Of a stretch of DNA of 62,732 nucleotides, positions 17,887-29,954 are shown one piece after another. A program made the translations under genes and the position numbers. The notes beneath the pieces were generated by a model. The model saw only the letters and a list, made by a program, of their open reading frames with translations. It had not been told where the DNA came from and did not search any database. Each line of letters opens with the position of its first letter. Position 1 is the stretch's first letter. The stretch comes from Opitutia bacterium (GTDB lineage Bacteria; Verrucomicrobiota; Verrucomicrobiia; Opitutales; Opitutaceae), in contig CANJLB010000022.1 in assembly GCA_947475065.1 (NCBI GenBank), positions 1-62,732 on the forward strand, given 5' to 3'.

Positions 17887-18507
17887 TCACGCCGCCGCCA
17901 CGCCGAGCGACTGCTGCGCCTGGCGGGTGGACTCGACGACATGATCCACCAGACCGTAGGCCTTGGCCTCCTGCGCGCTCATGTAGTAGTCGCGGTCGGA
18001 GTCCTTTTCAATTTGCTCGGCGGTGCGGCCGGTGTGGCGGGCGATGGCGTGGTTGAGCGTCTCGCGCCAGCGGAGGATTTCCTTGGCCGCAATGGCGATG
18101 TCGGCCGTCTGGCCGCCCGCGCCGCCGCTGGGCTGGTGCAGCATCACGCGGCAGTTGGGCAGCGCGAACCGCTTGCCCTTGGTGCCGGCGGCCAGCAGCA
18201 CAGTCGCCATGCTGGCCGCCTGGCCGACGCAGTAGGTGACGATGTCGCACTGCAGATAGTTCATTGTGTCATAGATCGCCATCCCGCCGGTGACGATGCC
18301 GCCAGGCGAGTTGATATAGAGGTGGATCTCCTTCTTCGAGTCCTCCATCTGGAGATAGAGCATCTGCGCGATGACGAGGTTGGCGACCATGTCGTCAATC
18401 GGCGTGCCCAGGAAAACGATGCGATCCTTCAGCAGGCGGCTGAACACGTCCCACGCCTTTTCCCCGCGACCGGTGTTCTCATAGACGGTGGGCATGTAAT
18501 AGCTCAT
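17887..18507 (-). CDS. clpP: ATP-dependent Clp protease proteolytic subunit
   Basis: Serine peptidase that forms the double-ring chamber fed by ClpX or ClpA. The 206-residue protein has the family blocks [31 protein letters not shown], the catalytic Ser in GQAASMA, the catalytic His in [10 protein letters not shown], and the catalytic Asp in [21 protein letters not shown] 18507 is preferred over a TTG two codons upstream. It follows the trigger factor gene by 40 bp, the common tig-clpP order, but the clpX gene that usually comes next is absent: the downstream gene is pyrE on the other strand. Confidence 0.96.
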   Translation of the reverse strand: MSYYMPTVYENTGRGEKAWDVFSRLLKDRIVFLGTPIDDMVANLVIAQMLYLQMEDSKKEIHLYINSPGGIVTGGMAIYDTMNYLQCDIVTYCVGQAASMATVLLAAGTKGKRFALPNCRVMLHQPSGGAGGQTADIAIAAKEILRWRETLNHAIARHTGRTAEQIEKDSDRDYYMSAQEAKAYGLVDHVVESTRQAQQSLGVAAA

Positions 18508-18547
18508 GGGCAAAGGGTGACGGGTTGGGAGGAAGGAGAGTGCGCGC

Positions 18548-19879
18548 TCAGGCGGCGGGCTTGGGCGCGATGATCGTCACCGTAGCCCGGGAGACCAATA
18601 AATCAAGGGCCTTGTCAAAAACGATGGACTGCTGCGCGGCGCGCACGCGTTCGCGATCCTTGCCCAGCTCCTTCGCCAGCTTCTCCGGCCGCTGACCGGA
18701 CATGACGGCCTCGCGATACAGAAAATTGTTCAGGTCGTCCGGAGTGACGGTGAGCTTTTCCTGCTCGGCGACCTTGGCGAGGAGGAAGCGCGTCCGCACG
18801 CGCGCGACGGCAGACTTCCGTGCGCCCTCATAAAGCTGGGCCTTGTCCTTCTCAAACTGCTCGGCCGGCACGCCGCGCCGCATGTTTTCCTCGATGAAGC
18901 GGCGGAGAATGCCCTGCGTCTCCTCCTCGACAAGGCTGTCCGGCACGGCAAATTCGCCTGCGCGCCGGGCGAGCTGCTCGACTATCTGGCTGCGCTTCGC
19001 CTGCTGGTTCTCCTGCGCGCGGCGGAGCTTGAGCTGGTTGCGGACATTGGCCGTCAGCGAATCCAGGCTGTCGGCCTGATTGGCCTTAAAAAAAGCCTCG
19101 TCGAGCGGCGGCAGCACGCGCTCGCGCACCTCCTGCAGATCAACCGAATAAACCGCAGTTTTGCCCGCAAGGGCAGGCACCGGCGCAAAGTCGGCGGGAA
19201 ACGTCACCGTCACGTCGCGCTTGTCGCCTGCGGCCATGCCGCCGAGCTGCTTGCCGAGGCCAGGGATGATCCCGTCGGTCGCGCCCTCGATTTCCTCCCA
19301 AGTCTGGGGCACTTTGTCATAGATTTTTTTGTCCGGCGCGAGTTCAGCGACCGGTTTTCCGTCCACGCGGCCTTCGTAGGCGAGCTTCACATAGTCGCCC
19401 TTGCGGGCGGCGCGGGCGGCGGGCTGGAAATCGGCGCGTTCGCTGCGCAGCCCGTCAATCATCGCCTCAACCTCCGAGTCGGTGGGTTCCTCCGGCTGGA
19501 CCTCGGCGGTGAAACCGGCGAGCTCGGGCAGTGCAAATTCCGGCCGCACGTCCACCGTCACCGTGATGGTCGCCGGCGCGCCCTGTGAAATGGCGCCCTC
19601 CTCAACGGCGACGACCTGCACGACCTCCAGCTTTGCCTGCTCGCTGCCTTCGCGGTAAGCCTTGGCGACGACCTTCTGCTTAAACTCATCCCCAATTTCC
19701 TTGGCGAAGCGTTTCGCGACCATCGCGGCGGGCGCCTTGCCCGGCCGGAAGCCGGGAAGCCGCGCCATGCGGGCAAATTCGGCCACGACGGCCTGATGCT
19801 CGGCGTCCACCTCGCCGGCGGCGAGGGAGATGACAAGGCTCTTGCGGGAGGGGGAAACGTCTTTGACTTCGATGTTCAC
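18548..19879 (-). CDS. tig: trigger factor, ribosome-associated chaperone/prolyl isomerase
   Basis: A 443-residue chaperone that binds nascent chains at the ribosome exit. The N-terminal ribosome-binding motif GFRPGKAP (in [18 protein letters not shown]) is intact. The middle FKBP-like domain spans roughly residues 150-245 ([15 protein letters not shown].. through [14 protein letters not shown]), and the C-terminal helical arms follow ([20 protein letters not shown], then [13 protein letters not shown]-like segments). The start is GTG at 19879, giving [14 protein letters not shown], the normal beginning. It is the first gene of the tig-clpP pair. Confidence 0.94.
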   Translation of the reverse strand: MNIEVKDVSPSRKSLVISLAAGEVDAEHQAVVAEFARMARLPGFRPGKAPAAMVAKRFAKEIGDEFKQKVVAKAYREGSEQAKLEVVQVVAVEEGAISQGAPATITVTVDVRPEFALPELAGFTAEVQPEEPTDSEVEAMIDGLRSERADFQPAARAARKGDYVKLAYEGRVDGKPVAELAPDKKIYDKVPQTWEEIEGATDGIIPGLGKQLGGMAAGDKRDVTVTFPADFAPVPALAGKTAVYSVDLQEVRERVLPPLDEAFFKANQADSLDSLTANVRNQLKLRRAQENQQAKRSQIVEQLARRAGEFAVPDSLVEEETQGILRRFIEENMRRGVPAEQFEKDKAQLYEGARKSAVARVRTRFLLAKVAEQEKLTVTPDDLNNFLYREAVMSGQRPEKLAKELGKDRERVRAAQQSIVFDKALDLLVSRATVTIIAPKPAA

Positions 19880-20124
19880 GATGATGGGAGAAATGAAACG
19901 GTTTGGACTGCGGAACGGTCAGTCTACGCGCCACGCTGCCGTGCGGTCAATGCCGGATTCCGCCCCACCGGTGCCGGCATGCTCCACGGCTGTTTCTCGT
20001 GCTGACGGCTTGTCAAAGCCCGCCGCGCATACCTAACTCGTCCGGCCTGTCCGCCTCGTTGGTGTCTTTGCCTTTAGCTTTCTCTCCCATCTTCTTTCCC
20101 GCCATCGCGCCTCCTTCTCTGCTT

Positions 20125-20865
20125 ATGTCCTCTCCTTCCCCCGCCGTCCCCGCGCACGTCGCCATCATCATGGATGGCAACGGTCGCTGGGCGAAATCGC
20201 GCGGGCTGCCGCGTATCGAGGGACACCGCCGTGGCGTCGAATCGGTCCGGACCGCGACTTACGCCGCGCGCGACCTCGGCGTGAAGATGCTCACGCTCTA
20301 TGCTTTTTCAGTCGAAAACTGGAGCCGCCCGCCTAACGAGGTCGGCGCGCTGATGGGCCTGCTGGAGCTTTACCTGAAGAAGGAGCTGGCGACATTCGTG
20401 CGCGACCGCGTGCGGCTGCGCACCATCGGCCGCACCGATGAACTGCCCGCCGGGGTGCAAAAGCACCTGCGTGCCACCATTGAGGAGACGCGTCACTTCA
20501 CCGACTATACCCTCGTGCTCGCGCTCAACTACGGTGCGCGCACCGAGGTCGTGGATGCCGCGCGGGCCTATGCCGCTGCCGTCGCCGCCGGCCGGGAAAA
20601 ACTCAATGACAGCTCGTGGGGCACGTTTTCCCGCTACCTGACGACCGCCGACCTGCCCGACCCCGACCTCGTCATCCGCACCTCGGGCGAGAAACGCGTG
20701 AGCAACTTCCTCCTGCTGCAAGCCGCCTACGCGGAGTTTGTCTTCACGCCGGTGCTCTGGCCCGACTTCACCAAATCCGACCTCGCCGCCGCTCTCGCCG
20801 AGTTCGCCACGCGCGAACGGCGCTTTGGCCTGACCAGCGAACAGCTCAGGCCCGCCGCCAAATAA
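20125..20865 (+). CDS. uppS: isoprenyl transferase (undecaprenyl diphosphate synthase)
   Basis: Cis-prenyltransferase that extends farnesyl diphosphate with isopentenyl diphosphate to the C55 carrier lipid for peptidoglycan and glycan export. Motifs in order: AIIMDGNGRWAKSRGLPRIEGHRRG, TLYAFSVENWSRPPNEV, ALNYGARTEVVDAAR, and the C-terminal DPDLVIRTSGEKRVSNFLLLQAAYAEFVF. ATG 20125 gives a 246-residue protein beginning MSSPSPAVPAHVAIIMDGNG; the longer frame upstream is low-complexity. It heads the plus-strand run uppS-cdsA-dxr-rseP-ispG. Confidence 0.95.
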   Translation: MSSPSPAVPAHVAIIMDGNGRWAKSRGLPRIEGHRRGVESVRTATYAARDLGVKMLTLYAFSVENWSRPPNEVGALMGLLELYLKKELATFVRDRVRLRTIGRTDELPAGVQKHLRATIEETRHFTDYTLVLALNYGARTEVVDAARAYAAAVAAGREKLNDSSWGTFSRYLTTADLPDPDLVIRTSGEKRVSNFLLLQAAYAEFVFTPVLWPDFTKSDLAAALAEFATRERRFGLTSEQLRPAAK

Positions 20866-20991
20866 GATGCCGCCCGCCCGCCCGCTAAATTGCCGAGCCG
20901 AGACCGGCGAGGTCGTAGGGATGCCGCCGGATGCCCGCCCCCCCTTGCCTCCCGGCTTGCTTTCGCGCGTCGCTGTCGTCTGAAGTTTGCC

Positions 20992-21840
20992 GTGGGCCAA
21001 CGCACTTTCAGCACGATCATTCTCTGGGCCGCCGTGCTCGGCTGCGTCCGCTGGCTCGGTGCGCCCGGCAGCGTGTGGCTAGTTACCGTCGTGAGCGCGC
21101 TCACGCAGCACGAGTTTTACTCGATGCTCCGGCGCATGGGCCTGGTGCCGTTCAACCGCCTCGGCCTCTTTCTCGGCACGCTCATCACGCTCGCGCCGTG
21201 GGCGGTGGCGAACCAGTGGCTGCCCGCCGCCGTCTCGCCCGAGCTGTTGCTGGGGCTGGCGGTCGTGGCGTTTTCGGTCCGCATCCTCGGCGAACGTGAA
21301 CCGCATAACCGGGTCGAGACGCTCGCGTGGACGCTGTTCGGACTCGTTTACGTACCCTTCATGCTGCAATTTCTCGTGCGGGTCATCCTGCTCGACCAGC
21401 CGCATCCGCGCACCGGCCTCGTGCTGGCAATTTGGCTGATCGCCGTCTCCAAGGGCTGCGACATGGGTGCGCTGCTCACCGGCCGCGTCTTCGGCCGCCA
21501 CAAGATGACGCCGGAGATCAGCCCGAAAAAGACGTGGGAGGGAGCGATCGGAGGGGTGATCTTCTCCGCGCTGCTCGGGGCAGCCATCGTGCACGGGCTG
21601 CCGGGCAACAGCTACGTCCTGCGTTTCCCGGCGGCGTTTACGCCGGGCCTCGCCGCGCTCATCGCGGTGCCCATCGCCGGGCTGACTATTGTGTCCGACC
21701 TCGTCGAGTCCATCATCAAGCGCCGGGCTGGCGCGAAGGACTCCGGCGCAACCATCCCCGGCATCGGCGGCGTGTTCGATCTCTCCGACAGCCTGATCCT
21801 CATCGCCCCGGCGGGGTGGCTGATTTTCACCCTCCTCTGA
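20992..21840 (+). CDS. cdsA: phosphatidate cytidylyltransferase
   Basis: Integral membrane enzyme making CDP-diacylglycerol from phosphatidate and CTP, the branch point of phospholipid synthesis. About eight hydrophobic helices are visible, and the C-terminal signature SDLVESIIKRRAGAKDSGATIPGIGGVFDLSDSL is split here over residues 230-265. The TPEISPKKTWEGAIGG motif in the middle is also diagnostic. No ATG sits at the natural N-terminus: GTG 20992 (VGQRTFSTIILW) is preferred, while the frame is open upstream to a TTG at 20890. It lies between uppS and dxr, the classical order. Confidence 0.92.
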   Translation: MGQRTFSTIILWAAVLGCVRWLGAPGSVWLVTVVSALTQHEFYSMLRRMGLVPFNRLGLFLGTLITLAPWAVANQWLPAAVSPELLLGLAVVAFSVRILGEREPHNRVETLAWTLFGLVYVPFMLQFLVRVILLDQPHPRTGLVLAIWLIAVSKGCDMGALLTGRVFGRHKMTPEISPKKTWEGAIGGVIFSALLGAAIVHGLPGNSYVLRFPAAFTPGLAALIAVPIAGLTIVSDLVESIIKRRAGAKDSGATIPGIGGVFDLSDSLILIAPAGWLIFTLL

Positions 21841-21899
21841 GCAATATTTCCCGGGTCTTTCTCCCTCCGATTCCTGACGAAAGAAGAAGATTTCTGCGC

Positions 21900-23078
21900 A
21901 TGTCTCCCACGGCCACCCTGCCCCGTAAGCGTGTCGTTCTCCTCGGCGCCACCGGCTCCATCGGCGAGAGCACCCTGCGCGTCATCGCCGCGCACCCGGA
22001 CAAACTTGAGCTGGTCGCCATCGCCGCCCGCGCCGGCCACGCCAGGCTCGCCGCCATCGCCCGCCTTTTCCCCTCCGTGCGCCATGTCGCGCTCTTCGAT
22101 GAAGCCGCCGCGCGCGACGCCCGGACCGGCGCCGTTTTTCCAGCTGGCGTCACCCTTCATGACACCGGGTCCGCCGGTCTCATCGCGCTGGCCGGACTCC
22201 CGGAAGCCGACATCATCCTCGTGGCCGTCGTCGGCACCGCCGGCCTCGCGCCCGCGCTCGCCGCGCTCGCCGCCGGCAAGGACCTCGCGCTCGCTTCCAA
22301 AGAAATTCTCGTCATGGCCGGCCAGTTTGTCATGGCGGCCGCCCAGGCCGGCGGCGCAAACATCCTTCCGGTGGACAGCGAACACAACGCCGTTTTCCAA
22401 TGCCTTGCGGGCCACCCCGTCGCCGACGTGCGCCGCGTCACCCTCACGGCGAGCGGCGGCGCGTTCCGCGACTGGCCCGCCGACCGCCTCGCCCACGCCA
22501 CGCCAGCCGACGCGCTCAAGCATCCCAACTGGGCGATGGGCCCCAAGATCACCGTGGACTCCGCCACTCTCGCCAACAAGGGCCTTGAGCTCATCGAGGC
22601 CCGCTGGCTCTTCGGTCTGCGCCCCGACCAATGCCACGCGGTGCTGCACCCGCAGAGCATTGTCCACGCGCTCGTCGAGTTCAACGACGGCTCGGTGCTC
22701 GCGCAGCTCTGCCCGCCCTCAATGACGTTTCCGATCCAGCACGCGCTGCTCCACCCCGCCCGTGCGCCCGGGACCGACTTGCCGCTCGACTTGACGAAAC
22801 TCTCCGCCCTCGAATTCCGTCCCGTGGATGAGGCGCGTTTTCCACTGTTGCGCCTTGCGCGCACCGCGCTGCAGGCCGGCGGCGCGGCCCCGGCGGTCTT
22901 TAACGCAGCCAACGAAATCGCCGTCGCCGCCTTCCTGGCCGGCCGTCTGCCATTTCTGGGCATCGCGTCCGTGGTTGAAAAAACTCTGGACCGCGTGCAA
23001 CCTCCTGCGCCCGCCGACCTCGCCGCCGTCCTTGCAGCCGACGCCGAGGCCCGCCGCGTGGCCGCTGCCAAGCTTTGA
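21900..23078 (+). CDS. dxr: 1-deoxy-D-xylulose-5-phosphate reductoisomerase
   Basis: Second enzyme of the MEP isoprenoid pathway: NADPH-dependent conversion of DXP to MEP. The 392-residue protein has the nucleotide motif VVLLGATGSIGESTLRV, the ALASKEILVMAG segment, the metal and substrate motifs LPVDSEHNAVFQCL and TLTASGGAF, HPNWAMGPKITVDSATLANKGLE, LHPQSIVHALVEFNDGS, and FNAANEIAVAAFL. ATG 21900 is the only sensible start. It follows cdsA by 59 bp and ends close to rseP. Confidence 0.96.
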   Translation: MSPTATLPRKRVVLLGATGSIGESTLRVIAAHPDKLELVAIAARAGHARLAAIARLFPSVRHVALFDEAAARDARTGAVFPAGVTLHDTGSAGLIALAGLPEADIILVAVVGTAGLAPALAALAAGKDLALASKEILVMAGQFVMAAAQAGGANILPVDSEHNAVFQCLAGHPVADVRRVTLTASGGAFRDWPADRLAHATPADALKHPNWAMGPKITVDSATLANKGLELIEARWLFGLRPDQCHAVLHPQSIVHALVEFNDGSVLAQLCPPSMTFPIQHALLHPARAPGTDLPLDLTKLSALEFRPVDEARFPLLRLARTALQAGGAAPAVFNAANEIAVAAFLAGRLPFLGIASVVEKTLDRVQPPAPADLAAVLAADAEARRVAAAKL

Positions 23079-23098
23079 TTCCTTCAACCCTCCTTCCC

Positions 23099-24538
23099 GT
23101 GGAATTCCTCACCTTTCTCGCCGCCAACCTCTGGTATGTCCTGCTCGTCGCACTCGGCTTCGGTGCGTCCATTTTTGTCCACGAGCTCGGTCATTTTTGG
23201 GTCGCGCGCAAACGCGGGATGCACGTTGACCGCTTCTCCATCGGCTTCGGCCCGAAACTTTTCGCGTGGAAGGGCAAGGACGGCGTGGAATATCGCCTGT
23301 CGTGGCTGCCGCTCGGGGGCTACGTCGCACTGCCACAGCTCGCCGACATGCGCGGCATCGAGGGCGAAACCCGCGCCGATATCGCGAAGCTGCCACCACC
23401 CAGCTACACAACCATGCTGCTGGTCTTGGTCGCCGGCGTGGTATGCAACGTGATTTTCGCGTTTGGGCTGGCAAGCATTCTCTGGGCCGTGGGCTTGCCG
23501 TCGGTGGAGGAGGAGCGTTCCACCAAGGTCGGCTATATCCGCGCCACGGTCACGCAGACGGACGGGCGGACCGTTCCCGGTCCGTCGCTGTCAGCCCTCG
23601 CAGTCGGTGACGAGATCCTGAACATTGACGGACACAGCGTTCACAACTTTTCCGACATTGACCATCTGGTCGCGCTCGGCGCCGGTCGCGACGCGCACGA
23701 CGCCCCGCAGGCGGCCATCACTTTCCGTCGCGAGGACAAGGAGCAAACCGTCCTCCTCACCCCGGTCTATGTCGGCTCGGAGAAAATGCGCAGCATCGGC
23801 ATCGACACCGGCGCGAAGCCCGCCATCGCCAACATTGAGAAGGGCGGCGCCGCCGAGGCCGCCGGCCTCAAGGTTGACGACGTGATCCTGCGGCTTGACG
23901 GCAAGGCGATGGGCGACGAAGAGGCCGTGATCGCCCATGTGCAGGCGTCAAACGGGAAGCCCATTCTTCTCAGCTATCACCGCGCCGGCCAGCTGCAGGA
24001 GGTCACGGTGACGCCGCGGATCGAGCCGCCGCCCGGCAAATCTGTCCCAGTGCCTCGCCTGGGCATCGGCCTGACGCAAAACTACACGCCCACCATCGTC
24101 CACACGCCGCCTTGGACGCAGATTCGCGATCATGTGCAAAAAACCTGGTGGACGCTGTCGAGCCTGCTCAACCGCCACTCCGACATCGGCCTGAACAAGC
24201 TCAGCGGCCCGGTCGGCATCGCCGAGCGACTGCATGCCTTTGCCCGGATCGACATCCGCCTCATGCTTTCGCTGCTCGTGCTGCTGAACGTGAACCTGGC
24301 CATCTTCAACCTGCTGCCCATCCCCGTGCTCGATGGTGGCCACATGGTGTTTGCGACCATCGGCCGGATTCGCGGCCGCGCGCTGCCGGCCAGCTTTATG
24401 GCGACGACGATGAGCGTCTTCATGGTGCTGCTGTTTTCCATGATCATTTACGTGACATTTTTCGACTTGCGCCGGGTCGGCGACAGGCTGCGGCCCCCGG
24501 CCAGCCAGCCGGCGCCCGCCGCGCAGGTGCAACCGTAA
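23099..24538 (+). CDS. rseP: RIP metalloprotease RseP (site-2 protease, M50)
   Basis: Membrane zinc protease of the site-2 family that cleaves membrane-bound regulators such as anti-sigma factors. The first helix carries HELGHFWVARK (zinc ligands and catalytic Glu). Two PDZ-like regions follow: SLSALAVGDEILNIDGHSV, and IEKGGAAEAAGLKVDDVILRLDGKAM. The third zinc ligand is in NLLPIPVLDGGHMVF. The 479-residue length is usual. GTG 23099 (VEFLTFLAANLW) is the likely start; a TTG at 23075 overlapping the dxr stop is an alternative. An Ala/Pro/Gln-rich tail ends the protein. Confidence 0.93.
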   Translation: MEFLTFLAANLWYVLLVALGFGASIFVHELGHFWVARKRGMHVDRFSIGFGPKLFAWKGKDGVEYRLSWLPLGGYVALPQLADMRGIEGETRADIAKLPPPSYTTMLLVLVAGVVCNVIFAFGLASILWAVGLPSVEEERSTKVGYIRATVTQTDGRTVPGPSLSALAVGDEILNIDGHSVHNFSDIDHLVALGAGRDAHDAPQAAITFRREDKEQTVLLTPVYVGSEKMRSIGIDTGAKPAIANIEKGGAAEAAGLKVDDVILRLDGKAMGDEEAVIAHVQASNGKPILLSYHRAGQLQEVTVTPRIEPPPGKSVPVPRLGIGLTQNYTPTIVHTPPWTQIRDHVQKTWWTLSSLLNRHSDIGLNKLSGPVGIAERLHAFARIDIRLMLSLLVLLNVNLAIFNLLPIPVLDGGHMVFATIGRIRGRALPASFMATTMSVFMVLLFSMIIYVTFFDLRRVGDRLRPPASQPAPAAQVQP

Positions 24539-24590
24539 ACGTGTGAGCAAGCCGGCCAGCGTGATTTTCCCCGACGTGCCCACCGCCGCC

Positions 24591-26702
<2,112 letters not shown>

Positions 26703-26823
26703 CAATCCGGTGACACCCGCCGCCGCTCCCGCGTAGTGTCAGCCGTGTGACATATTGGTGAAAACAGCCTGCGCCAGCCTCGGTTTGTTCGCAGTGCAAC
26801 TTGGCAACATAAAAGTGAAATAA

Positions 26824-26832
26824 TTATCCGCA
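26824..26832 (+). promoter_or_regulatory. DnaA-box-like site (TTATCCGCA)
   Basis: One mismatch from the consensus TTATNCACA, in the AT-rich tract upstream of dnaA. It faces a second site that starts 6 bp away on the other strand. Confidence 0.4.
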
Positions 26833-26837
26833 GCCGG

Positions 26838-26846
26838 CGTGAATAA
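26838..26846 (-). promoter_or_regulatory. DnaA-box-like site (TTATTCACG)
   Basis: One mismatch from the consensus TTATNCACA when read on the minus strand. Together with the site at 26824 it forms a convergent pair in the AT-richest part of the spacer. Confidence 0.4.
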
Positions 26847-27115
26847 CTTGTTGGAAAGTTCCGCTTGAAACCGTTTTTTTCCGTCTGTAACTCTCCCTTC
26901 AATCCTCACACCGGGCAGCCTCGGCCGTTCTTTGCACACTTCCCAGCGCGTTTCATCTTCCGCCTCTCAGCTATCTTACTTTATCATGTCTGGCAACGAT
27001 TTGCGTCATTGTTTTGCTGTCGCTCCTCTTGCCGGCCTGTTTTCGACTTTTCCCAGCTTTTTTCGCCCGGATGACGCCTGACGCCGTGTGCCCATGACCG
27101 CTGTTTCCTGTCCGT

Positions 27116-27124
27116 TGTGAATAA
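27116..27124 (-). promoter_or_regulatory. consensus DnaA box (TTATTCACA)
   Basis: A perfect match to TTATNCACA on the minus strand, 21 bp before the dnaA start codon, well placed for DnaA to block its own transcription or translation start. Confidence 0.55.
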
Positions 27125-27145
27125 ATCGCTCCACTGCCTCCGTCC

Positions 27146-28531
27146 ATGACCGCCACCGCCACTTCCGCCAAGCTTTGGGACACCGTCAAAGGTGATTTCA
27201 AGGGCCTCTTCCCCGAGGATGTCTACAAGCTCTGGTTCGAGCCCATCACCTGCCTTGAGGTTGAGGAAGACACCCTCACGCTCGGTGTGCCCAACGATTT
27301 CGCCGTCATCTGGATCAATGACAACTATCTGGACCTCATTACGCAACGCCTGCGCCTGAGTGCGGGTCGTGCGGTCAATGTCCACCTGCGCAAGTGCGGC
27401 CCCGACCACCGCCACGCCGCCCAGGCCGCGGCCGAAGCTGCTTCTGTCCGTGCCCGGACTCCCTCGGCGGCCCGCCGGCCGTCGCGTCACGACGAGCGTG
27501 GGCCCGCCGCCAGCACCCTCAACGCCCGCAACACCTTCGAGAATTTCGTCGTCGGTTCCAACAACCAGATGGCCCACGCCGCCGCCCTCGCTGTCGCGCA
27601 GGCGCCCGCCCAGGCCTATAACCCCCTGTTTCTCTACGGCGACACGGGGCTCGGCAAAACCCACCTCATGCACGCGATCGGCCACGCCATCCTCCGGCAG
27701 AATCCCGACGCGCGCATCGCCTACCTTTCGACGGAAAAGTTCACCAACGAGTTTATCCAAGGCCTGCAGGAGAACGCCCTCACCAAGTTTCGGCAGCGCT
27801 ACCGCCATGTGGACGTGCTGCTGATTGACGATGTGCAGTTCCTCGCCGGCAAGGAGCGCATCCAGGAGGAATTTTTCCACACCTTCAACGACCTCTTCGA
27901 GGCCGGCCGGCAGATTGTGCTTTCCAGCGACCGCCGCGCCAGCGAGATCGAAAAACTCGAGGCCCGCCTCGTTTCGCGCTTCGAATGGGGCCTGCCCGCC
28001 GACATTCAGGCGCCCGACTTCGAAACCCGCCTCGCCATCCTCCGCGCCAAGGCGGCCACACTCAAGTTCGATCTGCCCGCGCCCGTCGCCAATTTTATCG
28101 CACAAAACATCTCGCGCAACATCCGACGCCTCGAGGGCGCGCTCATCAAGGTCGTGAGCTACTCCTCGCTCACCGGCCGCGTCCTCGACCTCGCCGCAAC
28201 CGAGGAACTCCTCAAGGACGTGCTCATGGAGCAGGCCCAGCGGCAGCTCACAATTGAGATGATCCAGAAGCGCGTCACCGAGCACTACCAACTCCGCCCC
28301 GGCGACATGACCTGCAAGCGCCGGCCCAACAACATCGCCATCCCCCGCCAGATCGCGATGTATCTCTCCCGCACGCTCACCAAGCACTCGCTGCAGGACA
28401 TCGGCGACGCTTTCGGCGGCCGTGACCACGGCACGGTCATTCACGCCTGCAAATCGGTGGACAACATGATGGAGCAGGATCCCACCGCCCGCGGCAGCAT
28501 CGAATTCCTCAAGGCGCAGCTCTCACGCTGA
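27146..28531 (+). CDS. dnaA: chromosomal replication initiator protein
   Basis: AAA+ initiator that binds DnaA boxes and opens the origin. Domain I is at residues 1-85 (WDTVKGDFKGLFPEDVYKLWFEPI). A variable Ala/Arg-rich linker covers residues 90-125. The AAA+ domain starts at NTFENFVVGSNNQMAHAAA, with Walker A GDTGLGKTH at 165-173 and Walker B VDVLLIDDVQ at 222-231, plus sensor motifs in LSSDRRASEIEKLEARLVSRFEWG. Domain IV ends with GGRDHGTVIHACKSVD (residues 424-439), which reads the DnaA box. The 461-residue length is normal. It is followed by trpB, not dnaN. Confidence 0.97.
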   Translation: MTATATSAKLWDTVKGDFKGLFPEDVYKLWFEPITCLEVEEDTLTLGVPNDFAVIWINDNYLDLITQRLRLSAGRAVNVHLRKCGPDHRHAAQAAAEAASVRARTPSAARRPSRHDERGPAASTLNARNTFENFVVGSNNQMAHAAALAVAQAPAQAYNPLFLYGDTGLGKTHLMHAIGHAILRQNPDARIAYLSTEKFTNEFIQGLQENALTKFRQRYRHVDVLLIDDVQFLAGKERIQEEFFHTFNDLFEAGRQIVLSSDRRASEIEKLEARLVSRFEWGLPADIQAPDFETRLAILRAKAATLKFDLPAPVANFIAQNISRNIRRLEGALIKVVSYSSLTGRVLDLAATEELLKDVLMEQAQRQLTIEMIQKRVTEHYQLRPGDMTCKRRPNNIAIPRQIAMYLSRTLTKHSLQDIGDAFGGRDHGTVIHACKSVDNMMEQDPTARGSIEFLKAQLSR

Positions 28532-28631
28532 GCCGGGCGTCAGCGATTTCACGTCGGGACAGATTCCGCCACAGGCCGCCAGCACGCTTGAAACCGCTAT
28601 AAACGGGGAGCGTTTTCCCCACTGGAATTTG

Positions 28632-28648
28632 CCCGGCCCATCGCCGGG
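28632..28648. other. hairpin in the dnaA-trpB spacer
   Basis: CCCGGC (28632-28637) and GCCGGG (28643-28648) can pair around a 5-nt loop between dnaA and trpB. No T-run follows, so it is not a standard terminator; it might act in a Rho-assisted or leader role. Confidence 0.3.
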
Positions 28649-28712
28649 TAAACTCCACCGCACGAAATCCCGTTTGCCTAGCGCCAGCCGGCATGCCTGA
28701 ATTGAGCACACC

Positions 28713-29945
28713 ATGCCTGCCACCGCTGATACTTCCGCGCCACTCGACCGCTTCTCGCTGCCCGATGCGGGCGGCCACTTCGGCCCCTACGGCGGCGTGT
28801 TCGTGCCGGAGACGCTGATGACCGCACTCGAAGAGCTCGGCGCGGCCTACAAAGCGGCGAAAAAGGACCCGGGATTTCAGGCGGAACTGCGGCATCACCT
28901 GAAGGAGTTCGCCGGAAGGCCGACGGAACTCTATTTCGCCGAGCGTCTGACGCAGCATTGCGGCGGGGCGAAAATCTACCTGAAGCGCGAGGACCTGCTG
29001 CACACGGGCGCCCACAAGATCAACAATGCGCTCGGTCAGGCGTTGCTCGCGCGGCGCATGGGCAAGCAGCGAGTGATCGCCGAAACGGGCGCGGGGCAGC
29101 ACGGCGTCGCGACGGCGGCCGTGTGCGCAAAATTCGGCTTTGAGTGTGTGATCTACATGGGTGCGGTGGACATGGAGCGGCAAGCCTTGAACGTGTTCCG
29201 GATGCGGCTCATGGGCGCGGAGGTGCGGGGCGTTGAGGCCGGCCAAAAGACTCTCAAGGAGGCCATCAATGAGGCGATGCGCGACTGGGTGACCAACGTG
29301 CGAGGGACACATTATATCCTCGGCTCCGCGCTCGGAGCGCATCCCTATCCGATGATGGTGCGCGATTTTCACCGCGTGATCGGGGCCGAGACGAAGGAAC
29401 AGCTCCGCGCGCGCGAAGGCCGGCTGCCGGACGAGATCGTGGCGTGTGTGGGCGGCGGGTCAAACGCGATGGGGATTTTCTTCGAGTTCCTGGAGGAGCC
29501 GGGCGTGCGGCTGGTGGGTGTCGAGGCCGGCGGTCGCAGCATCACCCGCGGCGACCATGCGGCGCGCTTTGAGGGCGGCAAGCTCGGCGTGCTCCAGGGC
29601 TGCAAGACTTACATCCTGCAAAACGACGACGGCCAGATCGAGCTGACGCACTCGGTGAGCGCGGGCCTCGACTACGCGGCCATCGGGCCGGAACATGCGC
29701 TCTATCGTGACCGCCAGCGCATCACCTACGCCTACGCGTGCGACGACGAGGTGCTGGAATCGTTTCAGCTTTGCTCGCGCCTGGAAGGCATCATTCCGGC
29801 GCTTGAGAGCACGCACGCATTGGTCCATGGCCTCAAGCGCGCGAAAGCCATGCGCCCTGACCAGATTCTGGTGATCAACCTGTCGGGACGCGGGGACAAG
29901 GATGTCAATCAGGTCGCGAAGATGCTCGGGGTCACTTTGGGGTAA
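28713..29945 (+). CDS. trpB: tryptophan synthase beta subunit
   Basis: PLP enzyme that joins indole and serine to make tryptophan. The 410-residue protein is a standard TrpB1: [13 protein letters not shown] near the start, [29 protein letters not shown] with the PLP Lys at residue 102, [14 protein letters not shown], the phosphate-binding [11 protein letters not shown], the [16 protein letters not shown] segment, and [12 protein letters not shown] at the end. No other trp gene is adjacent, so trpA must lie elsewhere or be missing. ATG 28713 is clear. Confidence 0.96.
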   Translation: MPATADTSAPLDRFSLPDAGGHFGPYGGVFVPETLMTALEELGAAYKAAKKDPGFQAELRHHLKEFAGRPTELYFAERLTQHCGGAKIYLKREDLLHTGAHKINNALGQALLARRMGKQRVIAETGAGQHGVATAAVCAKFGFECVIYMGAVDMERQALNVFRMRLMGAEVRGVEAGQKTLKEAINEAMRDWVTNVRGTHYILGSALGAHPYPMMVRDFHRVIGAETKEQLRAREGRLPDEIVACVGGGSNAMGIFFEFLEEPGVRLVGVEAGGRSITRGDHAARFEGGKLGVLQGCKTYILQNDDGQIELTHSVSAGLDYAAIGPEHALYRDRQRITYAYACDDEVLESFQLCSRLEGIIPALESTHALVHGLKRAKAMRPDQILVINLSGRGDKDVNQVAKMLGVTLG

Positions 29946-29954
29946 AATCTCACA

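Larger units (their letters stand above)
26703..27145. other. AT-richer dnaA upstream region, candidate replication origin or autoregulated promoter
   Basis: This 443-bp gap before dnaA is clearly more A/T-rich than its surroundings, especially 26810-26880 and 26975-27060. It holds three DnaA-box-like 9-mers, annotated separately, and T/C-rich tracts (CTTTTCCCAGCTTTTTTCGC near 27050). No ORF in it is convincing. DnaA boxes near dnaA may mark oriC or only DnaA autoregulation. The usual origin partners dnaN, recF, gyrB and rpmH are absent here, so the origin call is tentative. Confidence 0.4.

Noticed and set aside
26984-28444. 486-residue frame opposite dnaA
   Set aside because: Shadow of DnaA, with no motif and with a long Gly/Val/Asp-biased sequence.
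28532-28712. trp attenuator before trpB
   Set aside because: One hairpin exists but there is no leader peptide with Trp codons and no terminator U-run.
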